64,000 nucleotides of DNA, taken from assembly GCF_035918015.1 (NCBI RefSeq), contig NZ_CP109132.1:4402001-4466000 (forward strand). The letters are read 5' to 3'. A program made the position numbers and the translations under genes. This document shows positions 52,323 to 59,599 of the stretch, piece after piece (the first letter of the stretch is position 1; every line of letters begins with the position of its first letter). The notes under the pieces are model-generated. The model ran no database searches and had not been told where the DNA came from. It worked only from the letters and a program-made list of their open reading frames with translations. The DNA comes from Streptomyces sp. NBC_01754. GTDB lineage: Bacteria; Actinomycetota; Actinomycetes; Streptomycetales; Streptomycetaceae.

Positions 52323-52991
52323 TCAGGGCCAGAGGAGCTCCCGGGTCCATGTGCCACCGGCCTCCCGGCGGTAGCGAAGCCGGATGTGCCGACGCTGTGC
52401 GTCGCCCTGGAAGAACTCGGCCTCGTGTGGTTCGACCACGTACCGTGACCAGGTCTCCACCTCTGTGTCCGGCTCCGCGCGGGCGCGTTCCCAGGCCGCC
52501 TCGGAGGCGCTGACAAGGGCGTCGCGGGAGGGCAGCACCTCGCTCTGCGTCCCGGTCAGCGCGGCCGCCAGGGCCCCGGTGGACCGGGCCCGCAGATCTG
52601 CCCGGCTCTCGGCGCGGCCGACCGGGGTGACCGTCCCCCGCACCCGGACCTGGCGTCCCCGGGCGGGCCAGTAGAAGGTGAGGGCCGCGTGCGGGCGGGC
52701 CGCGAGCTGGCGGCCCTTCTCGCTCGTGGTGTGCGTGCCGAAGTGCCAGCCCCGTTCGTCGGCGTCGTGCAGCATCAGCGTCCGGGCGTCGGGGCGCCCC
52801 TCGGCGTCCACGGTGGCCAGGGTCATGGTGTGCGGCTCGCCCTGGCCGGCCGCGACCGCCTCGGCGAACCAGGTGCGGAAGAGGGCGAGGGGGTCCGCGG
52901 GGGCGGCGGAGGTGTCGAAGCGGGGGAGGGGCGCCTCCCAGACCCGCTGGGCGTGGAGCAGGTCGCGGAAGGTCTTCTGTGTATCGCTCAT
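52323..52991 (-). CDS. PdxH-like FMN flavoprotein oxidase
   Basis: 222-residue protein of the pyridoxamine-phosphate-oxidase fold (TLATVDAEGRPDARTLMLHDADERGWHFGTHTTSEKGRQLAARPHAALTFYWPARGRQVRVRG), with C-terminal RLRYRREAGGTWTREL. It differs from the genuine PdxH at 29187 and looks more like PhzG-type or general FMN-split-barrel oxidases, so the substrate may not be pyridoxine phosphate. Start 52991. Monocistronic, separated from the TetR gene by a strong hairpin. Confidence 0.83.
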   Translation of the reverse strand: MSDTQKTFRDLLHAQRVWEAPLPRFDTSAAPADPLALFRTWFAEAVAAGQGEPHTMTLATVDAEGRPDARTLMLHDADERGWHFGTHTTSEKGRQLAARPHAALTFYWPARGRQVRVRGTVTPVGRAESRADLRARSTGALAAALTGTQSEVLPSRDALVSASEAAWERARAEPDTEVETWSRYVVEPHEAEFFQGDAQRRHIRLRYRREAGGTWTRELLWP

Positions 52992-53034
52992 GGCTCCATT
53001 CCACCGTGCCGCCGGCCGGCCCGGGTGCGGGAAA

Positions 53035-53073
53035 CACCGACGGCGGACCACATGACGTGGTCCGCCGTCGGTG
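53035..53073. terminator. 17-base perfect stem between tetR and the oxidase gene
   Basis: CACCGACGGCGGACCAC / GTGGTCCGCCGTCGGTG with a 5-base loop. It lies downstream of the minus-strand tetR gene and upstream of the oxidase gene, so it should end tetR transcription. Confidence 0.75.
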
Positions 53074-53142
53074 AGACAGGACGGGGGCCGCGGGATGTCC
53101 GCGCGGCACCCTGTGTTGTATGCGGGAAGTCCTGGCCGGCGC

Positions 53143-53790
53143 CTACCTGGCCGGCTTCTTGCCGGTGATGCCCAGGTGTACCAACAGGGCGAGGTGCGGG
53201 CGGATTTCGGCCTGCTTCACGCCCCAGGTGGTGAACCCCTTCTGATGCGAGGCGACCGACGACAGCATCATGACGAGCGAGCCCGCCACGGCCGCCGGAT
53301 TGACGTCCTTGTCCACCCTGCCCTTGGCCTGGAGCTCCTTGACCGCGTCGGTCAGAGGGCCGGTGACCGAGCTCAGGATCTTCATGCGGATCTTGTAGAA
53401 CCGCTTGTCGCCCTCGGCGGCGCCGAGGTCCGCGACGCGCAGGAGCGCGTCGTGGCGGCGCCAGAAGTCGAGGAATCCGGCGACGAGTTCTTCGGCCGTC
53501 TGCCGGCCCGCCTTGCCGGCCCAGGAGCGGCCCGCGACCAGTTCGGTCAGGGCGGTGGCCTCCTGGGCCATCTCTTCGGCGAGTTCGAGTACGGCGCCTT
53601 CGACGTCGGGGAAATACTGGTAGAAGGTCGCGGGTGAAGTCCCCGCCTTCCGGGCGACGTCGATGACTTTGACGTCCCGGTACGGCGAGGAACTGAGCAT
53701 CTCGCTGAGGCAGTCGAGCAGCTTCTGCCGCGTCGCCTGGCCTCGCCGACCGGCCACGCGGCCGTCGACTGTGCGTACTTGTCCTGTCAT
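53143..53790 (-). CDS. TetR-family transcriptional regulator
   Basis: 215-residue repressor-type protein. HTH at about 18-66 (TRQKLLDCLSEMLSSSPYRDVKVIDVARKAGTSPATFYQYFPD) and a long helical ligand-binding domain. It is divergent from the VOC gene next to afsK, a position known for S. coelicolor SCO4421 upstream of kbpA-afsK. Targets unknown; the shared 345-base intergenic region is the natural candidate. Confidence 0.88.
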   Translation of the reverse strand: MTGQVRTVDGRVAGRRGQATRQKLLDCLSEMLSSSPYRDVKVIDVARKAGTSPATFYQYFPDVEGAVLELAEEMAQEATALTELVAGRSWAGKAGRQTAEELVAGFLDFWRRHDALLRVADLGAAEGDKRFYKIRMKILSSVTGPLTDAVKELQAKGRVDKDVNPAAVAGSLVMMLSSVASHQKGFTTWGVKQAEIRPHLALLVHLGITGKKPAR

Positions 53791-53951
53791 GCCGTCAGCT
53801 TACCGACGGGTGGTCGGAGCGCGATCTGACCGACTGCAAATGGGGAACGCCCCGGTGAGGGGCGGGGGGAGAGCGCGATTCCGGGGCCTCGGGGACGCCG
53901 GAACGGCGGGGCTGGGCGGTTTCCGGGGAAGGCAGCTCCGATCCGATGGTC

Positions 53952-53985
53952 TTATCAACAGCCTGTGGATAACTTCGGTGGACAA
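53952..53985. promoter_or_regulatory. Cluster of three DnaA-box-like 9-mers
   Basis: Within 34 bases lie TTATCAACA (53952-53960, 8/9 to the E. coli DnaA box), TGTGGATAA (53964-53972, a perfect box on the minus strand) and GGTGGACAA (53977-53985, 8/9 to the Streptomyces box TTGTCCACA on the minus strand). The first two also form a near-perfect inverted repeat. The site is in the 345-base divergent promoter region between tetR and the kbpA-like gene, which otherwise shows no gene. Confidence 0.45.
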
Positions 53986-54135
53986 CGGGCGTCCATGTGA
54001 TCCGCGCCCCTTCATCATTCGGGCGAAAGTTCCATTCCGCCCCGATTTCGCGGACGGGTGGGCTCGAGGCGCGCGGGGCGCCGCCCGCCGCTACGTTGAG
54101 TGTGACGGGCGTCACCATCGAGGAGGGATCTGCCC

Positions 54136-54951
54136 ATGGCCGCATTCGCGCCGTCCAGGCCGTGCTGGGTGGATGTGCAGCTCTCCGACCTCGAGGCGGG
54201 CAAGCGCTTCTACGGGGGACTCTTCGGCTGGACCTTCCGGGCCGGTGACGGGATGCCCTTCGCCGACGCGTACAGCGAAGGCGCACTCGTCGCGGCCCTC
54301 GGCGCCAAGCAGGACGGCCGCATGCCGACGGCCTGGGGCGTCTCCTTCTCCACGGACGACGTCCTGGCCACCGTCGCCCTGGTCCGGCGGGCGGGCGGTC
54401 AGGTGATCACCGAACCGGTACGGGCGGGCCGGGCCGGAGTCCTCGCACAGGCGGCCGACCCCGGCGGCGCGGTCTTCGGCCTCTGGCAGGCGGGCGACCG
54501 GGCCGGCTTCGAGAAGCGGAACGCCCCCGGCGCCTTCTGCTGGACCGAGGTCCACACCAGGCGGCCGGAGCGGGTGGACGCCTTCTACGAGGAGGTCTTC
54601 GGCTTCCAGGGGACCGATCTCACCCTTCCCGGGGTACCGGACGGCTCCGGCCGGGCGACCGCCCCCGTCACGGACTTCCGGCTGTGGTCCCCGGCCGGGA
54701 GTGAACCGGGCGCCGGCACGGCGATCGGCGGGCGCAGCGTGATCACGGACGCCTTCCCCGAGATGATGCCCAGCTACTTCCTCAACTACTTCGCGGTGAC
54801 CGACTGCGACCGGGCGGCCGGGACCGCCGTCCACCTCGGCGGCCGGATCTCGGCGTCGCCCTTCGACATCCCCTCCGGGCGGATGGCGGTGCTCCAGGAC
54901 GACCAGGGAGCGGTCTTCGCCGTCCTCCAGCCGGCCCGGCCCCGGCGGTAG
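54136..54951 (+). CDS. kbpA: Two-domain VOC-superfamily protein, kbpA position
   Basis: 271-residue protein with two glyoxalase/VOC domains (about 8-128, beginning RPCWVDVQLSDLEAGKRFYGGLFGWTF; and about 140-268, beginning FCWTEVHTRRPERVDAFYEEVFGF). In S. coelicolor the gene at this position next to afsK encodes KbpA, an AfsK-binding protein that inhibits AfsK autophosphorylation. Assignment to kbpA rests on position and size, so it is probable rather than proven. GAGGAGG lies upstream of the ATG. Confidence 0.7.
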   Translation: MAAFAPSRPCWVDVQLSDLEAGKRFYGGLFGWTFRAGDGMPFADAYSEGALVAALGAKQDGRMPTAWGVSFSTDDVLATVALVRRAGGQVITEPVRAGRAGVLAQAADPGGAVFGLWQAGDRAGFEKRNAPGAFCWTEVHTRRPERVDAFYEEVFGFQGTDLTLPGVPDGSGRATAPVTDFRLWSPAGSEPGAGTAIGGRSVITDAFPEMMPSYFLNYFAVTDCDRAAGTAVHLGGRISASPFDIPSGRMAVLQDDQGAVFAVLQPARPRR

Positions 54952-55160
54952 CCCGAGCCCCGCCCCTGCGTGGCCAGAGTGTCCGAAAACGGGTGGAGTG
55001 ACCCAAGCCACCCCGATCCGCCCCCGGGTTCGCAACCGGACCGCGAGCCAGGAACAATCGGGGGCGCACCGCCAGGTGGTGCTCAGTGGTGAGACGCTGC
55101 ACAGGGCGGGATTTCGCGGGCTTCTGTTTCCTGAGGCCCGTACGGGGAGGTGGCAGGCAA

Positions 55161-57515
55161 GTGGAGCAGCTGACGCAGCATGACCCGAGGCGGATCGGCC
55201 CGTTCGAGGTGCTGGGACGACTCGGGGCCGGCGGCATGGGGCTGGTCTATCTCGCACGATCGGCGTCGGGCCGGCGGGTGGCGATCAAGACGGTCCGTAC
55301 GGAACTGGCCGAGGACCAGCTGTTCCGGGTCCGTTTCACCCGCGAGGTGGAGGCCGCCCGGGCCGTCAGCGGCTTCTACACCGCCGCCGTGGTGGACGCC
55401 GACCCTCGGGCGGCCGTCCCCTGGCTGGCGACCGCCTACGTTCCCGCCCCCTCGCTCGAGGAGATAGTGAACGAGTGCGGGCCGATGCCCACGCAGGCCG
55501 TGCGCTGGCTGGCCGCCGGCATCGCGGAGGCTCTGGAGTCGATCCACGGCGCCGGGCTCGTCCACCGCGATCTGAAGCCGTCCAACGTCCTGGTGGTCGA
55601 GGACGGGCCTCGGGTGATCGACTTCGGCATCGCCTCCGGAGTCTCCAGCACCCGGCTGACCATGACCAACGTGGCGGTGGGCACGCCCGCCTACATGTCG
55701 CCCGAGCAGGCGCGGGACTCGCGCAGTGTGACCGGTGCCAGCGATGTGTTCTCGCTCGGCTCGACGCTGGTCTTCGCTGCGACGGGGCACGCCCCCTTCC
55801 ACGGGGCCAACCCGGTCGAGACCGTGTTCATGCTGCTGCGGGAGGGGCCCGACACGGAGGGGCTGCCCGACGACCTGCGCCCGCTGATCGAGTCCTGCAT
55901 GCAGATGGACGCGACGCGGCGGCCCAGCCCCGCCGATCTCCAGGCCCAGCTGGCGCCGCATCTGTTCGCCTCCGGCGACGACGACAGCGGCACGGCGTCG
56001 GCCTGGCTGCCCGCCCCGGCCACGGCGATGATCGAGCAGCGGCGCGGCGGGGGCCGTGTGATCGCCGTGCCGCCCGCACCGGTGGTCGTGCCACCGCCCC
56101 CGCGCCGTCCGCCGGGCGCCGGCCAGGACCCGGCCCGGCACGGCGACGGTGCCGCCCGCACCGCGCCGGCTCCCGTACCGGACGGCGGTCCCGTACGGCT
56201 GGCCGGCGCCCAGGTGCCGATCGGTCCCGGCCCGCGCCCCGTGGAGGTGCGCGGTGCGGCCGCCGCGCACGCCGACCCGGCCACCGGCTGGGTGCGCCCG
56301 CCCGCCGGGATGGCCGGACAGGCAGCCCACCCCGTACCGGCGCCCGCGCCCGTCCCGGAGGCGGTGCGCGCCGAGCCGGAACGCTGGCGGCCCTGGCGGT
56401 TCCGCATGTCGAACGACGTGTGGGGTACGCCCGTGGTGGTCGGTGACCTCCTGTATGTGACGTCCTTCGAGGTGCACGCGCTGGACGTGGGCAACGGGCG
56501 GCGCCAGTTCAAGACCCGGGACGTCGCCTGGTCGATGGCCGTCGACGGAGGCCGGATCCACGCCTCGGACGGCCCCTCGCTGTACGCTCTGGACGCGGCG
56601 ACCGGCTCGGAGCGGTGGCGGCTGGCGACGGACGCCTGGGTGTACTCGCTGAGGGCCGACCGCGGCACCGTGCTGACCGGGACGCGCGGCGGCGGCGTCC
56701 AGGCGTGGGAGGCGTCCAGCGGCGAGAGACTGTGGGACGTCAGGGGGATCCAGACGGACTTCGAGACACCTGAGTCCGGACCCGTCGTCCACGACGGCAC
56801 GGTCTATCTCTGGCAGGACGCGCGGCTGCGGGCCGTGGACGCGCGTACCGGCGCGGAGCGCTGGTCGTACCCGGTCGGTGACGCGGCCTCCTGTGGCGGT
56901 GTGCCGGTGCGGGTGACCCCGGCCGAGGACGGCTTCGTGTACGTGGCGGCAGGGAACCGGGTGCTGGCCGTGGACACGGTCTCGGGCCGGGTCCGCTGGC
57001 ACTTCGAGTCGCCGGCCGTCTTCCTCTCCCCGCCCGCCTTCGCCCCGGGACCGGCGGTCACGGGCGGCGGGGTGTACCTCGCCGACTACCTCGGCACGGT
57101 CTACGCGCTGGACGCCTCCACGGGCAAGGACCGGTGGCGGATCGCGACCGAGGCGCGCCAGTCCGTCGAGCCGGTGCTGGTCACGGGCGGAAACGTGCAC
57201 GTGGGCAGCGGCAGCGCGCTGTACACCCTGGACGCGGTGACCGGTACGCCGAAGTGGCGGTTCGCGGCGGGCGGTGACGTGGTGGGCGCGCCGGTGGTCG
57301 CGGACGGCCGGGTGCACTTCGGTTCGGCGGACCACGTGCTGTACACGCTGGACGCGGCGGGCGGCCAGCTCCGCTGGAAGCTCGCCACCGGCGGCGAGAT
57401 CACGGGCTCGCCGGTGGCGCGGGCGGGCGTCGTGTACGCGTGCAGCAAGGACCGGTGCGTGTACGCGCTGGACGCGCTGAAGGGCACGGGCACGGGAGGG
57501 CGGCCGAGGCCCTGA
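55161..57515 (+). CDS. afsK: Serine/threonine protein kinase AfsK
   Basis: 784-residue Hanks-type kinase. Kinase domain at about 12-275: glycine loop LGAGGMGLVYLA, VAIK, HRDLKPSN and DFGIASG. A Pro/Ala-rich linker (about 290-430) leads to a C-terminal PQQ-like beta-propeller of several repeats (YALDA-x(6)-RWR pattern) from about 430 to the end. This matches AfsK of S. coelicolor (799 residues), which phosphorylates AfsR and is modulated by S-adenosylmethionine and KbpA. No membrane helix. The GTG at 55161 is preceded by GGGAGG. Confidence 0.92.
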   Translation: MEQLTQHDPRRIGPFEVLGRLGAGGMGLVYLARSASGRRVAIKTVRTELAEDQLFRVRFTREVEAARAVSGFYTAAVVDADPRAAVPWLATAYVPAPSLEEIVNECGPMPTQAVRWLAAGIAEALESIHGAGLVHRDLKPSNVLVVEDGPRVIDFGIASGVSSTRLTMTNVAVGTPAYMSPEQARDSRSVTGASDVFSLGSTLVFAATGHAPFHGANPVETVFMLLREGPDTEGLPDDLRPLIESCMQMDATRRPSPADLQAQLAPHLFASGDDDSGTASAWLPAPATAMIEQRRGGGRVIAVPPAPVVVPPPPRRPPGAGQDPARHGDGAARTAPAPVPDGGPVRLAGAQVPIGPGPRPVEVRGAAAAHADPATGWVRPPAGMAGQAAHPVPAPAPVPEAVRAEPERWRPWRFRMSNDVWGTPVVVGDLLYVTSFEVHALDVGNGRRQFKTRDVAWSMAVDGGRIHASDGPSLYALDAATGSERWRLATDAWVYSLRADRGTVLTGTRGGGVQAWEASSGERLWDVRGIQTDFETPESGPVVHDGTVYLWQDARLRAVDARTGAERWSYPVGDAASCGGVPVRVTPAEDGFVYVAAGNRVLAVDTVSGRVRWHFESPAVFLSPPAFAPGPAVTGGGVYLADYLGTVYALDASTGKDRWRIATEARQSVEPVLVTGGNVHVGSGSALYTLDAVTGTPKWRFAAGGDVVGAPVVADGRVHFGSADHVLYTLDAAGGQLRWKLATGGEITGSPVARAGVVYACSKDRCVYALDALKGTGTGGRPRP

Positions 57516-57545
57516 CCCGGCCGGCCTCCGCCGCCTCCGCCCTCC

Positions 57546-58250
57546 TCAGGGGTGCGGGGGCCGGTACTGCTCGTCGCCGTCCGGTGCTGTGTCCTGGACG
57601 TTCCGGACGTTCCGGACGTCCTGGGCCGGGTCCGGGGTGTCCTGGACCGGGTGCTCGGCGGTGTCCTCGTCGCTCGCGGGCCCGCGGTGACGGCCCGGAC
57701 CGGTGTACGGCTCCGGCTCCGGCTCCGGTACCGGCGAGGTCTGGGTGGACGGCCCCGGCTCCTGCGTCGGAGGCCAGGTGTCGGGCCGGTCGTCCGCCGG
57801 CACGGGGTACGGGTCGGCGGTGCGCCGGCGTACGCCCCGTGCGCGCCCGGACATCAGCAGGGCGCCCAGCAGCAGCGCCACACCGCCGGCCAGTGCCTGC
57901 GCCACACCGTCACGCAGCCCCGCCCCGTCGCCGCCGACGCTCAGGCTGCCCGCGTGCTGGCCCACCCGGACCATCCACAGCACGGTGAAGCCCAGCACGA
58001 TCAGGCCGGCCACCGCCACGACCCAGCGGATCCGGAGCAGGACACCGGCCAGGGCCACCAGCGCGGCGAAGAGGAACGGCAGCAGGACCGAGGTCATCAC
58101 GGCGGACGAAGTGCTGCTGATGCCGCCGAACAGGTCCTGGATGCGGTAGTCGCGCCCCAGATGGCTGTCGTACCAGTCGCGGAAGGGGCTCTGGACGGCG
58201 GCCGCCGCTCCGAGGAGAGCGAGGACGGAGCCGAGGACATTGCGGATCAT
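57546..58250 (-). CDS. Four-helix membrane protein with acidic tail (afs locus)
   Basis: 234 residues: N-terminal helix (about 1-20), then three more (about 52-72, 74-98, 115-135), and a hydrophilic C-terminal tail rich in Pro, Asp and Glu with short DVRNVRNVQD-type repeats. Between afsK and afsS in S. coelicolor a similar uncharacterised membrane protein is present. It is convergent with afsK. Function unknown. Confidence 0.8.
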   Translation of the reverse strand: MIRNVLGSVLALLGAAAAVQSPFRDWYDSHLGRDYRIQDLFGGISSTSSAVMTSVLLPFLFAALVALAGVLLRIRWVVAVAGLIVLGFTVLWMVRVGQHAGSLSVGGDGAGLRDGVAQALAGGVALLLGALLMSGRARGVRRRTADPYPVPADDRPDTWPPTQEPGPSTQTSPVPEPEPEPYTGPGRHRGPASDEDTAEHPVQDTPDPAQDVRNVRNVQDTAPDGDEQYRPPHP

Positions 58251-58498
58251 GGACGCCTCCCGGGCTTGCGCGCACGGATTCGCGCGCCACCCCTTTTCCG
58301 ACGCTACGCCGGGACGGTCCCCTCGGCCATCCGAGGAGAGCGGCCCGATGACCGGACCGTGACAAGGTCATGACCGAATGGTGGGGTGCGGGCGGAACAC
58401 CGTGCGTTACGGTGACGCGCGTCTGTGCGGCGGCCGAAGAGAAGTTCCGGCGACGGACCGGCGGACGGCGACGACAACGACAAGGGGGGGCTGCGTCG

Positions 58499-59011
58499 AT
58501 GATGCGGCGACGGATCAGACTGGCGGCGGTACTGGTCGTGGTGGTGCTCGCACTCACCGGCTTCCAGACCTCCAGCCACGGCGGCGGGAGCGGCAGGAGC
58601 GGCAAGAGCGGCGGTTCCGGGGGCGGCGGCTGCTCCAGCTCCAAGAAGAGCAACGGCGGCTCCTACCGTGGCGGCACCTCGTCCAACTCCTCCGGCGGAT
58701 CGTCGAACTCGACGGCGACCCCCGGGGCGACCGCCCCGGACGTCAGCGTCGTCAGCTGCGCCGAGCCCGGGCAGGGCGGGCGCAAGGCCGTGACGTCGTC
58801 GGAGGTCCGGATCCGTTCGAACTCGGCCGACGCGCACACGTACGAGGTGGACGTGACGTTCGTCGGCGCCGACGGCACGACGGTCGACAGGGGGCAGGCC
58901 ACGGTGCGTCTCGGCTCGCGGCAGGCCAGGACCGTGACGGTCCGTATGGACAGCCCGGGGGAGGTGTCCCGCGTCGAGCGCTGCCTGGTCTCGGCGAAGC
59001 TGCGCCACTGA
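58499..59011 (+). CDS. Secreted Ser/Gly-rich protein
   Basis: 170-residue exported protein. Basic start (MMRRRIRLAA), hydrophobic signal sequence (VLVVVVLALTGFQTSS), a low-complexity Gly/Ser/Lys region (about 25-75) and a compact C-terminal domain with two Cys (VVSCAEPG and ERCLVSAKL). GGGGGG precedes the ATG at 58499. Divergent from the membrane-protein gene and convergent with afsS. No family is recognised. Confidence 0.75.
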   Translation: MMRRRIRLAAVLVVVVLALTGFQTSSHGGGSGRSGKSGGSGGGGCSSSKKSNGGSYRGGTSSNSSGGSSNSTATPGATAPDVSVVSCAEPGQGGRKAVTSSEVRIRSNSADAHTYEVDVTFVGADGTTVDRGQATVRLGSRQARTVTVRMDSPGEVSRVERCLVSAKLRH

Positions 59012-59184
59012 CGGCGCGGGGCGAGCGGGAGCGGAACGGCCGACGGGGCCCGAGCCGGGTGGCTCGGGCCCCGTCGCGTGCGGGTGCGGAGACGACGCGG
59101 CCGCGGCGGCCCCCCTCCGCGCCGCCGCGGCCGTTCCCCCTCCCCCGTGGACCAGGGTCGTTCTCCCCCGTGGACCAGGGTCGT

Positions 59185-59388
59185 TCAGCTGGCCGGTTCC
59201 GACGTGGCGTGCGTGTTGTCGGTCGTGTCCTCGGCCTTGCCCACCGGCGCGCCGGTGGCGTGGGTGTTGAGCGGCTTCACGCCACCCTCCATGTCCCTGA
59301 CGTCGGGCACGGTCTTGCCCGCCGGGGTGCTGGTGGCGTGGGTGTTGAGCGGCTTGATGACCGGCTCGGTGTTCTTTGCGTCGCTCAT
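59185..59388 (-). CDS. afsS: Small regulatory protein AfsS with three 13-residue repeats
   Basis: 67-residue protein built on three tandem-type repeats around THAT: KPLNTHATSTPAG, KPLNTHATGAPVG and TTDNTHATSEPAS. This repeat pattern and the position beside afsR identify AfsS, a small activator of antibiotic production in S. coelicolor whose mechanism is unsettled. Its transcription depends on AfsR. The ATG at 59388 has GGGGAG upstream; a leader of about 170 bases carries a strong hairpin. Confidence 0.9.
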   Translation of the reverse strand: MSDAKNTEPVIKPLNTHATSTPAGKTVPDVRDMEGGVKPLNTHATGAPVGKAEDTTDNTHATSEPAS

Positions 59389-59431
59389 GATCGTCTACTC
59401 CCCTGGTTCGAGGTGGCGTGTGGGTCGGCGA

Positions 59432-59471
59432 GGCCCGTCCGGCTGTTCCCCCGTGGACTGCCGGACGGGCC
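59432..59471 (-). promoter_or_regulatory. Stem-loop in the afsS leader
   Basis: A perfect 12-base stem GGCCCGTCCGGC / GCCGGACGGGCC with a 16-base loop lies 44 bases before the afsS start. It could limit read-through from afsR (a terminator) or act as an attenuator-like leader structure. Confidence 0.55.
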
Positions 59472-59563
59472 TGTCGGGGCCGCTCACATTAGTGCCACGG
59501 CCTTCTGTCGCCCCGCCTGCCCCCCGACGCGACGGATCGACTGGAACGAGAGTGCCGGGAGGC

Positions 59564-59581
59564 GATAAACGAACGATGAAC
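59564..59581 (-). promoter_or_regulatory. SARP direct repeat (AfsR site) upstream of afsS
   Basis: On the minus strand GTTCATC-GTTC-GTTTATC gives two 7-base repeats with 11-base periodicity, the arrangement used by SARP activators, 18 bases after the afsR stop and upstream of afsS. AfsR is known to bind a similar repeat at the S. coelicolor afsS promoter. Confidence 0.7.
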
Positions 59582-59599
59582 GGCCTGGCGGGGGGCGGT

